Below, piece after piece: positions 49,601-62,328 of a stretch of DNA of 64,000 nt (within the stretch, counting starts at the first letter, position 1; the number at the start of each line of letters is the position of its first letter). The stretch comes from Datnioides undecimradiatus. Lineage: Eukaryota; Chordata; Actinopteri; Lobotiformes; Datnioididae. The notes beneath the pieces were generated by a model that saw only the letters and a program-made list of their open reading frames with translations, did not search any database and was not told where the DNA came from. The stretch covers positions 466,534-530,533 of the forward strand of contig WARS01001888.1 of the NCBI GenBank assembly GCA_008933995.1, written 5' to 3'. A program made the translations under genes and the position numbers.

Positions 49601-49880
49601 TTTGTGGATTCGGGCAGGATGCGGTCCTGACGGAGCGGGGAGAAGCGCAGAGAGACGGAGAGACGTTAGCTGACCACGGCATATTTTTCCCCACATCCAT
49701 AAAGAGAAGCGACGAGCACAGAAATCACCGAAAACAGGTCGCTGCTCCGGGGAATAAAGCCGTCATATGTCCGCTGACGGGTCTGTCGTCCAGAAGCCCG
49801 GTGTTCCGTCGTTCAGCCTGCGCAGTGATGCTCGCGCCTGATGGTGGGAGTGCTGCGCGTAGAGCCATGATGAGACTGGA
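49540..49880 (-). promoter_or_regulatory. Probable syt11 promoter and 5' leader
   Basis: CpG-containing DNA surrounds the short first coding exon and extends upstream of the ATG at 49600. Its position and composition suit a TATA-less promoter. A second GC-rich stretch at about 48880-49260 lies inside intron 1. Confidence 0.4.
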
Positions 49881-50164
49881 CAAGATCGCCCATTACTGTT
49901 GGGTGACCTCACCCTGCAGAAAAGGAAGGGCGGTTTTCCTCGTTGTTTGTATTTTTCAAAGAGACTTGCTGCCCTCAGTTACTACTTCTGGGAAGTTTAA
50001 TTCCTCATTTTTATCTTTTTGGGACAACCATGGCTTGATCATTAATGGAAATTTTTTCCTTTAAAAGAGTTATTAATCTACATTTTCTTCTTGTAATAGC
50101 CCCCTCATGAATAATAGTGTCATGTATTGAATAAAACAATGGAATTAATAAGGAAAGCTCCAGC

Positions 50165-50935
50165 TTAGGTCTGTTTAAGGGCCAGAGCAGGACTTCATCT
50201 GGCAGGAGACTGAGGTCTTTGGGGTGCAGGAGCACTGCTGAAGTCCTTATGACTCTGTGGTGGCATCAGCCATCTTTTTACGGACTAGTGCCTGTTGAGC
50301 AGCAGCATCACAGCTGCAGACAGGAACAGACTGAATAGGCTGGTCAGGAGGGCCAGCTCTGTCCTGGGTGTCCCTAGATCCAGTGGAGGTGGTGGGAGAC
50401 AGAGGATGAGCAGAAGCTGTCAGCCTCATGAACAACACCTCACACCCCCTACCTCCACTGTATATCATTTCCGAGAGCTCCTTTCATAAACAGGCTGATC
50501 CATCCATGGTGCCTAAAGGAGAGGTACCACAGGTCCTTCCTTCCTGCTGCAGTTAGACTGTTCAATCAAGCCTGCTCTCAGTAGACAATCACCACATGCA
50601 TCTACAGATATACATGCAATAACTATATCAACATAAAAGTAATAACATATACTGCAAACACATGTGCTTTTTGACTGGTATTTATATACATATTTATTTT
50701 TCACCCAATTATTGTCTGTTGTATATATTTATTGTCTGTTGTGTATATATTTCTTCTTCCACTGATATATATTTCAAATTATTTTTTTTATATTCTATAT
50801 ATATATATATAATTTATATATATATATTTTTATATTTCTGATGTGTACTGTTCCTTTCGTTTTGCTGCTGTGGTACTGAAATTTCCCCGGTGTGGGACTA
50901 ATAAAGGATATCTAAAATCTAAAATCTAAATTCCA
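50165..50935 (+). mobile_element. Rex-like non-LTR retrotransposon, 3' end
   Basis: The plus strand holds the last part of a LINE reverse transcriptase ORF in broken frames: a DRNRLNRLVRRASSVLG stretch near 50320, a PVEVVG-like and MNNTSHP-like segment near 50380-50450, and KERYHRSFLPAAVRLFNQA-like residues near 50520-50580. An AT-rich 3' UTR follows, ending TTTCCCCGGTGTGGGACTAA and repeated TCTAAAA units. This tail is of the fish Rex/Babar type as I remember it; the clade is tentative. Confidence 0.65.
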
Positions 50936-51234
50936 ACGAATCCAACTTATCGTATCCAACAAGTGCAGGCAGGATGGCAGAGGCCAGGCTGACAGCAGTC
51001 ATGTCAATTATTTCACTAGAACTGTTTGAGCAAGACACTGAAGATGAATATCAATATAGCATAAATTATTTACACCTGGAGAATACTTAACCCGGGTAAT
51101 TCGTCTTTACTGACTAGTTTGATAGAGTCTTAAGTCGCCTGTAAAGTCATTATGATGGTAGCCTTTGAGTCGGCTAGGGTGAACAACAGGTGGTGATACC
51201 TTCAAAGACAGTAATTTGTACACGGAAAGTTCAG

Positions 51235-51375
51235 CTCAATTCAATTCAATTCAGTTTTATTTATATAGCGCCAATTCACAACCAAAGTCATATCAGGCTC
51301 TTTTACAGTCAGGAAAGTGGCCTAGAACACATTCATTACTGGCCAATCACACCCAACAGCTCCACCATGAACACC
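51235..51375 (-). mobile_element. L2 LINE 3' tail fragment
   Basis: The sequence starts with repeated TCAAT units, then TTTTATTTATATAGCGCCAA, the reverse complement of the tail of the L2 copy at 38785-39570, and continues with matching 3' UTR sequence for about 140 bases. Only the tail is present. Confidence 0.8.
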
Positions 51376-53915
51376 TGGAGACAGAGGCAGGAGAGACTTT
51401 TAAAGTTGGAGCGGCAGATGATGGTCCCAGAAACATGAGCGAGAGAGACATCACCACATCATCCTCCTTACTGAAGTGGTCCTCGCGGGAGTGGAGACCC
51501 CGCCCACCGCGCTGCGTCACCACAGTGTTAGGTAATAAACAGGAACCGCTGGTGGATATTCATTTATCTGTTTGTCTGGGGCGTTTTCTTGTTTTTGTGT
51601 TTGTTTAGTTCTACATTTCATCCCAGGCATTTTCATTAGACGTTAACAAATATTCTTTGTTATGATTCTGATCCTGTGTTTTTATATTTATTTTTATTTA
51701 ATTTTATTTAATTCTAATTAATCGCTTTTACTGCTGCATGAAGGCATGGACAAGTGATCTATAATACAATAAAATTACTGCTGCATTAAGGAAATAAACC
51801 AACTGAAATCAGCTGCAGATCAATTGTTTCCAGAGATCTCTTGGCTGACACAGGATCATTTTTTGCTCATCATGAAAAATTCATGTACGAATTTGTCAAT
51901 AACCTTCTGAAAACTTTTAAAACAGAACATGATGGGTGGAGAACGATCACAGGATCCCAGTGAGACATGTAAGAACAGGTAATTCAGGTTTATCCTCCTC
52001 ACTGTGTGACGTGGGTCAGACATGACTGTCAGCAAGAAAGTCAAACACCAACAAAGATCAAATCCTCAAATGGTTTCATGAGATTAAACTTTACATTAAG
52101 CCCAAATCCAGGGACCGTGGGTGCCAGAGCTGCCAGAGGATCCTGATATATCCTCAGCTGACGCCCATACCTGTAAACCTGCTGGAGTTGTATGTTAATC
52201 TTAGTTGTAGCAGTAAAATGCTGACTCGTGTTTTTACATTTGGTTTTAATGCAGCTGACAGACGACTGATTGACTGACGTTCAAAGTGTCACAGGTCTGA
52301 AGCAGAAAACCTGAGATATCAGAGGAGACGTGTTTCTGTCCTGTTCAGTATATAATCCGACCTGTTAAACACATCTGCTTGTTTTGATGAGAGGCTAATG
52401 AATTAATGCTTTTTTATTGTTTTTTTATTTGAATCATGCTGAAACGAGAAATGGAGAGTTTCCTTATGAATTGTGATGCTTTGGTCAGGAGAGCCAGATG
52501 TTTCCTCATGCTTCAAATAACAAACTGCTACCGCCACAATGTCGAGAGGTTAGCGTTGCTCGCGTATAGAAGGCTGCCTGGTTTATGTCCACAAAGTTCA
52601 GCTGGGTGTGGTCACGACCTCATACCGCACCATCAGATGTGTCGTTGTATCTTGCAGAGTCACTGTGACCCTGGTAAAATATTTACAGTCAGACTGATAA
52701 AAGATGAAAGAACATGTTGTTTATAAGCAGCATGTTGGTTTTTTCCAGATTTTATTATTGTGTCACATGACCTTTAATCACCTTTACTGCGGTGACATGA
52801 TTCAGCACTCCTGAGACTTGTCAGACTTTTACAGGTGACGCGTTTGAAAACACGCCTGACTACATGTGAATTAACTGCAGACAATATGAGAAATACTGCT
52901 GATGGTTTTTACACATAAAAGAAAAAAATCCCAGAGCATGACATCACCTGTCTGCGCCTCTGCAGCCATTCAGAGCTCAGCAGCTCCTCCTCCTCTTCTC
53001 TAATTTTGTTCTGCTTTGAATGGTCACATCTGTTTGTTACCTGGATTCATCCACAGGTGAGAATGAGCTGTTTCAATATGGTTTTAATATTCAGGTTCTC
53101 TGTGATTGTTAGAGCTATGTTTGTTAAGTTGCGCAAAACAGAGCATTTGGCTTTGTGGTGTGATGGATGCCTATGGTTTACCTGAGAGAGAGCCTGATCA
53201 CCTTTACACTGTAGCATCCAGCATGTGGACGTGTTGACAGGCATGTTGACAGACTGAAGCCTGACTTGACGCGCTTATTAACGGTGGTTTTCATTTTGTC
53301 ACACAAAGATCAGATCTGGGAAGTGGACCTTTCATGGATTTATGGACTAAATCACAAACACACTGTGTGCACCAACTGGTTCAGCAGACAGTGTGATCTG
53401 CACTGCACCTGCTCAGGTTAAACTGTGTCAGCCTGTTCAGATTCATGATAAACACTATCAGTGTTCAGTGAGCTGCAGGGAAAGAAAACCTGATAACAAA
53501 CTGTTGAACACACGTTACACAAAGCCTGAACTCTAACACACACAATCACAAAATTCCTTAGTCTTAGTATCCTTAGTGACGACTGCTATAAGTTACAGAC
53601 TGCTTCACCAGCTAAAGTCAAACACAAGACTGCAGAGAGAGTGTGTGTCTGGGTGTGCTGCTGAGGTCTGAGGGCGTCTCCATGTGCGTCCACACTGTCA
53701 GGACTAAACACATGTTAATTAGCTGCCTGGGTCTCTCAGAGCCTGTGAAGGCTGCTGGCTGTGGCGCTGCTCTTCAGTCTTGTGCTGTGACTTCACATGC
53801 ATCTTTTAATCCGCTGTAAAGTTGCAGCTGCTGTCATTGATTCACTGCCTGAGAATAAACTCTGTGTTCCTGTGTCTTCGACCTGTTGCAGGCTTGAAGT
53901 CATCCCCGCCTCATC
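51376..53915. other. Spacer without a recognised gene
   Basis: I see no gene. The 96-codon plus ORF at 52436-52726 and the 130-codon ORF at 51216-51608, which starts in the L2 tail, have no family resemblance. Confidence 0.45.
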
Positions 53916-56851
53916 ATGTCAGACTCCTGCAGAACCACAGACCAGGCGAGAGTCGTGTTTCAGTCATGTAAAAGTCCTGATCCAAGAGATCGAGTTCGGT
54001 TCTACGACAGCTGGGTAGAACACTATGAAAAGGTCTGTTTAAAGAACCTGGTTTCTTGCCTGCTCCAGTCTGTTAACTGATGAAGTCTCTGTGCGTGACT
54101 CATGCAGCTCATCACGGTGAAAGGTCAAATCTTGAGTAAAAACTGTGTTTGATGTAAAGTGATGTTATGTTGTTAAATTATATGATGAAACTTCTTATGA
54201 AAGCTCGAGCTGGCGTAGCTTTCACTGTTCCCACCACATCATCCATTAAATTAAGCAACACAAAGCATAACATTATGTGATAAGCAGGAAGTCGTCATAT
54301 TTATCTGCTACCTATCACTGACATTAAATGCTATTTCCAAAGCAGAGCTAGAAAGTTAATCCGTAGCTCCAGCACAGCATGGAGATAGTTCATTTACAGT
54401 ACACAAAGATAAAACTCTGGATCATTGGGACCAAATTCCTGGCATCAAATTCACCAGCATCCTTTGGATTATGCATCAGTAACTTCAGCTGTTAGCTGGT
54501 TAGCTTTGCTAACAGTCAGCTAAAAGCCATAAGAGCTACATCTGTTCAGTCATTTCAGTGGGAGGTTTGATTTAATTTTGTCATGATATGAACTGGGCAG
54601 CTAAATGCTAACATGTTCATTACAACAGCAATATAATCAGTAATAAGATCGCAGTTATTCACCGTTTTTCTGCCCAAACAAAGCCACAAACCCAGTTAAT
54701 TATAAAGTCTGAAATGAAAAGTGGCAGAGCAGCTCTCAGTAAAGTGTCAGTAATGTTTTAACCAGCTTCAGTCAAACACCGGAGACAGCGACGTAAGCTG
54801 AACTACAGAAGGTCATTTTCACTGATGCTGAAGAAAAAGCAACAGGTGGAACAAACTAACACAGCTTTCTGAATAAGGACCACGCCCTGATGAGCTACAG
54901 AGGACCAGAGCTGGCAGTGAACCTCCTGTCTGAGAACTTCTCTGGGAAACCTGAAGACGCGCTGGTTCTGGATGTCGCCTATTCGATGGGTCGTCGCTAA
55001 ACTGGTGAGACCCTTGGTCTAGTTCACAATCAATCAAACAAAGCTGTTGGATCAAGATTCTTTATTCTGAGTGTCCAGCATTGATAATCAGGCTGCTTTT
55101 TCCATCAGCTTCTTATAGCTAAATTAACCGGTACTAAGACTGCAATGTTCCACATCAGGAACATATATTTTCACATCTCCTGTAACTATAAGGTGCAAAC
55201 TAGAGGAAGGCCACGCTAACATGTAAAAGAATTAACCCTAGTTCTCCTCTTGATGCTACTGATGAACAGACAAACCTTCATTCAGTTCAATGGTGATAAA
55301 ACAATGTCTATCTCCTGTGATGACAAACATTGATAACCAGCATCAACTACATGAGAATAAAGGATATCTATAGCTCAACAGACTTGATGTCTCGACTGTA
55401 CACCGCTTAATATTATTTTATAGACTGAATCCATTTCTGAGGCTTCAGTGAAATCTATGTTGTGTAACTGACGACGTTGTTAAACAAAGTCTCCTGTTTT
55501 CATTAGATTCTTTCCAGGAAACCGTGTTATTTGAGAGTAATGTTGAGATGGTTGATCACTGAGTTAAAGTTCTTGATTCCATAGTTTCAGTGTTCATTCC
55601 AGCCGACTCTTCTTCTCCTCTTCCTCCTTCTTCTTCTTGTGTGTGCAGATGGTTGAACTGGGCTTCAGGCACTTTGTGGGAGTGGACGGCAGTAACGGCA
55701 TGCTGCAACAAGCTGCTAACACTGGCCTCTATCAGGACCTCAGACTGGCCTTGCTGGGAACACAACCACTGCCTGCACAGACTGGTACACTGCACACACA
55801 CCTCACACACACCACAGTCCCATTAAACCTGAGGACTGAGGAGATTCCGTCCGTCACATCAACGTAGAACATGGTGAAATTTCCTTTAATCTGTCTTTTT
55901 TCTTTCCTGAGAAACATTTCAGGTGTTTAGTCTTTTGCCACCCGACACCTTGTCAGGTACAACCAGGACCACAGGCCAGTCTCAGTTTGAACCAGTAGAA
56001 AATCTGTTTTCAGCAAACTGAACCTGGCTCTCCTTCCTCTTCTTCTGCTGGTTTCAGGTATGTTTGATGTGGTGATCATTGTCGGTGCTTTGGATGCTGG
56101 TTTTGTACCGGTCAGCGTCGTCAGGGAGCTCTGCCACGCCGCCAAACCAGGTAACAACTGTGACTATGAACATCAGAGCTGCTGTTGGTTCTGAAGAGCG
56201 TTCAAACAAGTCTCAGACCACCTCAGCAAGTGGTATGAGTGATGTGACCACAGAGAGTCTCAGTGGTCATTTCAAATTAGACTTAGCCCCGCCCACTTGT
56301 GACGCGACCACCAAAGACGCACTTTAAAACCAAGTGTTCACTGGGAAGTTGTTTCTCCTTGTATGCCTTTTACGTCTTTGTAGGTGTTTTGTGTTTGTGT
56401 GTCTGTTTGTGGTTGTTTTATTGGGTTTTCCATGCAAAAGTGGTCACAGGTGGGAAGTGGTCTGGGGGCTCTGGACCTGAACCCAGCAGGCCTGTTCAGT
56501 CCATGATGTTAACAAACCAGCTCTTCATCAATCTCAGCTCTGGTCAGGGTGGCCAATCCAGCCCTCTGGATTGTGTGAGTGAAGCACCTGATGATAAATG
56601 ATGCCGTGCTCTGTGCAGGAGGTTTGGTGTGCATGGCGAGAGGCGAACACAGAGGAGCACCAGCAGACCAGTACAAGGTGGATCTGGAGAGAGAGCTGCA
56701 GCTGATGGAGGAGGAGGGACTGTGGAGTCCGGTAGGAATCAAACTCTTGGACAGATACATGGAGGACCCACATCTGGATACTGAGAGGGTGGAGGATATG
56801 CAGGAGGAGCGATACATCAGAGGGAAGGTTTATCTGTACCAGAAATTGTGA
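53916..56851 (+). pseudogene. METTL27-like methyltransferase gene with a frameshift
   Basis: METTL27 (WBSCR27) is a class I SAM-dependent methyltransferase family member of poorly known substrate; fish have several relatives. Exons: 53916-54032 (MSDSCRTTDQARVVFQ..., with VRFYDSWVEHYEK), 54878-55004, 55649-55784, 56058-56150, 56619-56851. Homologous stretches are HALMSYRGPELAVNLLSENF, VGVDGSNGMLQQAANTGLYQ, FDVVIIVGALDAGFVPVSVV and the GGLVCMARG strand. Exon 2 is 127 bases where 129 would keep frame, and translation reaches a stop after LDVAYSMGRR. The SAM-binding motif I, expected as LDVACGTGLVA, reads LDVAYSMG before the shift, so both the frame and the GxG loop are damaged. All splice sites look usable and the remaining exons are open. 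Either a recent pseudogene, a two-base assembly error, or an alternative donor is possible. Confidence 0.7.
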
Positions 56852-57842
56852 AATCCACCCATCAAAACCAATTATTGATTATAGTCACATGACAGAAGCA
56901 TCGCAGTGGACTCAGTGGATCATAGTTCAGGTTCTTCCTTCAGAGCTGTGACACTTTAATTGAGACAGGAGAAGAACAGCGTCCGACTCTGTCCCATAAC
57001 GAAGGAAAGTTTAGCTTGTGTCCAAATCAAAGTGATCGATTATTCAATGATCGATACCAACAGACTTATCAATTTCCTGATGCAACATGTTAGTTTTTGT
57101 GGCAACACGAGTCACAGTTTGTGCTGCTGTAACTGCACAGCGGTGTCTCATCACATGTACGACTCGGTAGGTTAATGCAAATGAAGTCAGCTGAGGATCA
57201 ATATCAGGAACCTCTGCCTGTTCCCCTCTGAATCACGGCAGTAACATGTCTCTGTTCTTCAGTAAAATACAGATTCTCTGTCGATAACTTTGACTGTTTT
57301 AATTGAAGGAATTAATATGTTTTGTTTTTCTGATTTATTCCAAGCACTGACTGATAAAGATGAAGAACCACTTGAACTGTGTTTGATTTGATGCTGCAGG
57401 TTTATGTCTGGGGCGACAAGAACAAGAAGGCGAGATAAATATCTGTCAATAATAAACATTTTGCTGATAAAAGTATGTGTGTTGTTGTCACCACAGTATT
57501 GTTTTAGGTGAGGGGCCAATGAGGGAGAGAGCAGCAGGTGCAGAGAGTAAACAGGTGAGGTGTCTCCACAGATGGCGGGTCAGCTGAAAGAATGAACCAA
57601 ACTTTACAGATTCATGACTGATGTCACTGTAGGTGGAGCTCCTGGTGGAGCAGGTGATGCTGATTGGAAGGTTAGCGTCCACAGTAATGACAGTGTCTCC
57701 ATGGTTAGCATGGTAGCTAATGAGGGCGCCGTGCCTCGTCTTCGTCCACCTGTGGAGGTGAGGTGAGGTGTTGGTGGAGATAGGAAGAGAATCATAACAA
57801 TAATGCAGAGTGACTATTCACCACTTTATCAGAGAGCTGAAT
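56852..57842. other. Downstream spacer, no further gene
   Basis: Apart from the possible 3' UTR nothing coding is seen; the ORFs here lack family resemblance. Confidence 0.45.
57451..57456 (+). promoter_or_regulatory. Possible polyadenylation signal of the METTL27-like gene
   Basis: AATAAA about 600 bases after the reading frame ends. It is the first clear signal downstream. Confidence 0.35.
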
Positions 57843-59935
57843 CTGCTAGACCTCTGGAGACTCCTGAAGTCAAATGATATTGCTTCATCTTGTTACACTC
57901 TCACTTTTCAGACATACTCATGTATTGACTGTTTTTAGTTTCTGCATCACAACTTTCAAAAAGATTGTAACTATGACAGTATACCAATATCAGATCATGG
58001 ACTATGCTGTTTAATATACACAGATGGTAATCTTGTCAGGGATCCACCAAGATGGAATACGAATCAGAAATGGTTATTAGATGAAGAATGTATTAAGTAT
58101 GTGGGGAACAGATAATGCAACACAAACCTCAGTGGCTGTCAGCTGGGATGCCTTCAAGGCATATTTAAGGGAAAATATTTAGCTATATCCAAATCTAAAG
58201 AACTGCCCCAGGAAAGACAACAATTAGATCCAGAACACAAACACTTCAAGAGCAGGTATTTGAATTACACCGCGTTCCACATTATTATGCAAATTGTGTT
58301 TAAAGGTCATAAAGGTCATTTTTTTTGTCTGTCAGTTTAAACACATGGATGGGAATGTGTGTCAGGGCTCTTCCAATCACTCGAATCAATCTCCGACACC
58401 TGTGCCAATTAGTTTGCAGGTGAGTCCAAATAAAGGGTAAACTACTTAAGAATGGATGTTCCACATTATTAAGCAGACCACCATTTTCCAGCAACATGGG
58501 GAAGAAGAAGGATCTCTCTGCTGCCGAAAAGCGAGAAATAGTTCAATGCCTAGGAGAAGGTATGACAACTTTAGATATTTCAAAACAACTTCACCGTGAT
58601 CATCGTACAATAAAGAGATTTGTAGCCGATTCAGAACACACACGGGTTCGAGCAGATAAAGGCACAATGAGGAAGATTTCTGCCAGACAAATGCGTCGGG
58701 TTAAGAGAGCAGCTGCTAAAATGCCATTGCAAAGCAGCAAACAGGTATTCGAAGCTGCTGGTGTCTCTGGTGCCAAGAACATCAAGGTGTAGGATCCTCA
58801 AGAGGGTTGCAGTTATGCATAAACCTGTCATTCAGCCACCCTTAACCAAAGCTCAGAAGCAGAAACGCCTGCAGTGGGCCTACACGTACATGAAGACTAA
58901 TTTCCAAACAGTGTTGTTCACTGATGAGTGCCGTGCAACCCTGGATGTCCAGATGGATGGAGTCGTGGATGGTTGGTGAACGGCCACCATGTCCCGACAA
59001 GGCTGCAACGTCAGCAAGGAGGTGGTGGCGTCATGTTTTGGGCTGGAATCATGGGGAGAGAGCTGGTCGGCCCCTTCAAGGTCCCTGAAGGTGTAAAAAT
59101 GACCTCTGTGAAATATGTGGAGTTTCTGACTGACCACTTTCTTCCGTGGTACAAAAAAAAGAATCGTGCCTTTCGTAGCAAGATCATCTTTATGCATGAC
59201 AATGCACCATCCCATGCTGCAAGGAAAACCTGTGCATCATTGACTGCTATGGGCATAAAACAAGAAAACCTCATGGTGTGGCCCCCATCCTCCCCTGATC
59301 TCAACCCTATTGAGAACCTTTGGAGCATCATGAAGCAAAAGATCTATGAGGGTGGGAGGCAATTCACATCAAAACAGCATCTCTGGGAGGCTATTCTGAC
59401 ATCCTGCAAAGAAATTCCAGCAGAAACCATCCAAACACTGACAACTTCCATGGATGCAAGAATTGTGAAGCTCCTATCCAATAAGGGGTCCTATGTCAAA
59501 ATGGAATTTGGCCTGTTAAGATATTTTTGATTGAAAGAGCTTTTGATTTCAGCAAATATAACCTGCAAATGCTTGCAGTTTAACTAATGGCCATTTTCAG
59601 TTGTTTACAACAATAAAATGTTTTGAAACTCTATTGTGCGTAATAATGTGGAATAGTGCATTTTAAGATTTTGATTTTTTTTTTTTAAAAAACGTTATGA
59701 TTTGGAGGTTCATTCAAAAACAGTCGAGTTATACGCTAATGCTTGATGACTTGAAAATTATGAGAACTATCATTTTTATAGATTATTTAGGAAAAAGAGA
59801 GAAAAATTACATTTGCATAATAATGTGGAACGCGGTGTAGAGCCCCTGCAGTAGAAAAACAGTTATTGCTCTCAAAAGCAGAGTATGAAAAGTTATCAGC
59901 GACTCGGGCGGCTTCTGTCAATTTCACCTTTATGT
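57843..59935 (+). mobile_element. L1-like LINE fragment split by a Tc1/mariner insertion
   Basis: Two parts (57843-58267 and 59838-59935) read as ORF2 of an L1-type LINE. The first gives DLWRLL and YSCIDCF near the end of the endonuclease, then ISDHGL, and DEECIKYVGN in the following linker. The second continues EKQLLLSKAEYEKLSATRAAS. Between them is the Tc1/mariner element with TA on both sides. The frame is broken in places, so it is inactive. Confidence 0.65.
58268..59837 (+). mobile_element. Tc1/mariner DNA transposon, DD37E-type spacing, inactive
   Basis: A 1570-base element with perfect terminal inverted repeats of about 27 bases (CACCGCGTTCCACATTATTA...) flanked by TA duplications. 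A second inner copy of the repeat lies at 58458-58476, with its mirror at 59639-59654, giving the IR/DR arrangement of some Tc1 elements. The transposase spans 58496-59530. It has a helix-turn-helix (LSAAEKREIVQCLGEGMTTL), a catalytic D in LFTDECRATLD, a second D in FMHDNAPSH and E in PDLNPIENLW. Counting from the sequence, 37 residues separate the second D and the E, unlike the 34 of classical Tc1. Two frame changes, near 58780 and 58935, break the reading frame. Perfect TIRs suggest a fairly young copy. Confidence 0.9.
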
Positions 59936-61013
59936 ACAGCTGTATCACCTGTATCTGTGCTATATTGTGTTCTCTCTCTCTCTCTCTCTCTGTGAGCGTG
60001 TAGTGAGTCTGTGGAGTGAGTGGTTTTCAATCTTTACTCTTTTTTGTTTTGAGGTTGTTTGTATGTGTTTGCAGTGTCTTTGTGAAGGTTATTGTCAGTA
60101 GATTAGTTGTTTTTGGTCGGGGGTTGGTGGTAGTGGTGGGGATGGGGTTAGTGGTGGAGTTAGGGTTGGTGGTGGTGGTGCCGGTGGCTGGGCAACATGC
60201 CCGTCACCAGTAGCCACACGGAGCTGGAGAAGCTGACCCGCCGGCATGCGGTGAAGCTCCTGCCAAGTGTGGGCTGCTCCGAGGAGGCCAGCTACACTGT
60301 GGGAGAGGTTGTGGGTTTTGAAAGTGTTAAGTCTGTCTGCCTTCCGCATGAACAGCGGGATCATGATTTTTCTTAACGATGTGGAGTTGTTTTGCGGGAC
60401 ACTTTCACCCCTGTGCTCCCGTTAGTGAATCACGCTAAGAAAATAATGGTTTCAAACGCGTTCATTAAGAACGAAGAGTTGGCCAAAGAGCTGTCGCGCT
60501 ACGGACAGCTGGGGTCCCCCAGTAAGATGGTGCTGCTGAAGCATGTTGTGTGTCACAGACAACAGGTATTAAGGACTGCAAGCTCAGTGGCTCAGTGATC
60601 AAACTTCTGATGACTGGTGTGCACATTTAAACACACGGATCCCAGAGTCTTTTAACCATTTATTTGGTTGAACAGTGTCAGGGCGCTGTTGGATGGATAC
60701 AGTAGATGGATGATTTCTGCACAAAGATATACATAAATTAAATACAGTCATGGATGCCATGGATTGTTGAGTGCCATCTTTAACATAGTAAACTCATGGG
60801 GGTCCTCACGTGTGAAATTGGGGAATGAAGGTCCTTCAATGCGTGGAACATATCTCAGTCGGTTGTAGTACTCAGTCTGATGTTGCCATCCTTGAACTGG
60901 TGGTTGTAATGTATGAATTGACTGGTATTGATCTAACTGATTAGACTGAGGAGGGGGAGCAGGCTGTGGAAACTGAGATGTGGGAGCATATGCAGGCTGA
61001 GATGGATAAACAT

Positions 61014-61448
61014 TGTCACAGTTCAGTCACCCAGTTCACTCAGTAGTTTTCCGTAGACCCCGCCTCTGCCCCACTCAGCCTGCCAGCCACTCCCACCTCA
61101 TCAGCCAACTCATCTCACCTGTGCTCACAGCTGCCCCTCATCACATGCAATCAGCCCAGTATATATTTACCAGCTCCACACTCACTCCTTTGCCAGATTG
61201 TTCTTTGCCATGCGAGACTTTCCAGCGTTCTTCTGCCTGATCTCCCAGTACCGACCCTGCCTGTCTTGGACTCCCCTGCTTCGTCTGTTCCCTGGTAAAC
61301 GTCTCAGCCTTCTGTTCCTGACCAAGATTTCTGCCTTTGTTCTCCTGGTTCCTGTTTGCCTGTCCTGGACCGACCTCCCGGCTAAACTCTCCTCATCGGT
61401 TCTGTGTTCCCTTTGTGCTGCAATTGAGTTCCTACACCACCCGTTACA
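61014..61448 (+). mobile_element. Solo LTR nested in the reduced LTR element (fossil)
   Basis: A 435-base block starts TGTCACAG and ends GTTACA, with exact AACAT 5-base duplications on both sides (61009-61013 and 61449-61453). A TATA-like segment lies near 61160. It interrupts the gag-like remnant of the surrounding element and is on the opposite strand. The family is unassigned; Gypsy-like is likely. The exact duplication shows it is younger than its host element. Confidence 0.8.
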
Positions 61449-62311
61449 AACATGAGGGGGGATTTGGGCAGCATGGGTGGGAAAACCATAAGATGACTGT
61501 GAAGGAGCTAACGATACTTGGAGAGGGGGTGGATGATTGAGCTGTATCTGAGCTGGTGGGGCTTGACTAGGCTGCACATGAGTCGAGGTTATCCCACCTT
61601 GGGGTCCATAAGCTAAGGGCTGAGATCGTGGTATTTGAGGTTGGAAGTCATATGATACAGGTGCTTGGGTAGTATATGATACGCTATAATGTGCTTGATC
61701 TGAATGTAGAGAAGTCTGTTGGCTCATAGTTGCGTTAGCTGGAGACATTTTGTTGACAGGAACAGAAGCCAGATTCTCACTAACTATAGGTGTGGGCTGC
61801 ACTAAAATGTTGCTTGCTGCTGTTATCAATTGATCAGGGGCAGGCTGTGGCTGTCTTTCATGGTATGGGAGAGTCTGAACAGACTGTGAAATCCTTCCAC
61901 ATCTCATATGTACAGACTCCATCAAGGTAGGCTCCGAATGCGCTTTCTCATAAAGCGTGTATTTTACTGGGTCTGAGGCTTTGTCTTCAACACATTCTGC
62001 ATCACTTGGTTCATCGCAATTTTGTACCCTTTCAGATTCATCTTCTGAATTACTCTCTTCATATTGATCAAGTCTGTCCTTCAGTTCTGCAACTATATTT
62101 CTCAAGTAGGCCAGTTCTTGTCTTAATAATGCAGTTTCAGGAGGTGAGGGGCAGGCTGCTCCTTCCCGCACAAGGGCCTGGTTGTACAATTCAGTGTGGT
62201 AGTCTTGTAGATAACCAGGTGGCCTCCTTTCTCGCCGAGGTCTTACACTGGATGCCTCGTCTGTACTTTCAGGTTTGGCTCTCAGATCCACATCCAATCT
62301 AGATGTTTGGC

Positions 62312-62328
62312 TCCGGCTCGAAGGACCA
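62312..62328 (-). promoter_or_regulatory. Primer-binding site matching tRNA-Tyr
   Basis: On the minus strand the sequence just inside the LTR reads TGGTCCTTCGAGCCGGA, which is complementary to the 3' end of vertebrate tRNA-Tyr as I remember it, including the CCA. This is 17 matching bases, and it fixes the orientation of the element. Confidence 0.75.

Noticed and set aside
52436-52726. 96-codon plus ORF
   Set aside because: No domain, repeat or splice support, and the composition is not clearly coding.
61182-61455. Short ORFs across the nested solo LTR
   Set aside because: They cross the LTR boundary and do not represent a gene.
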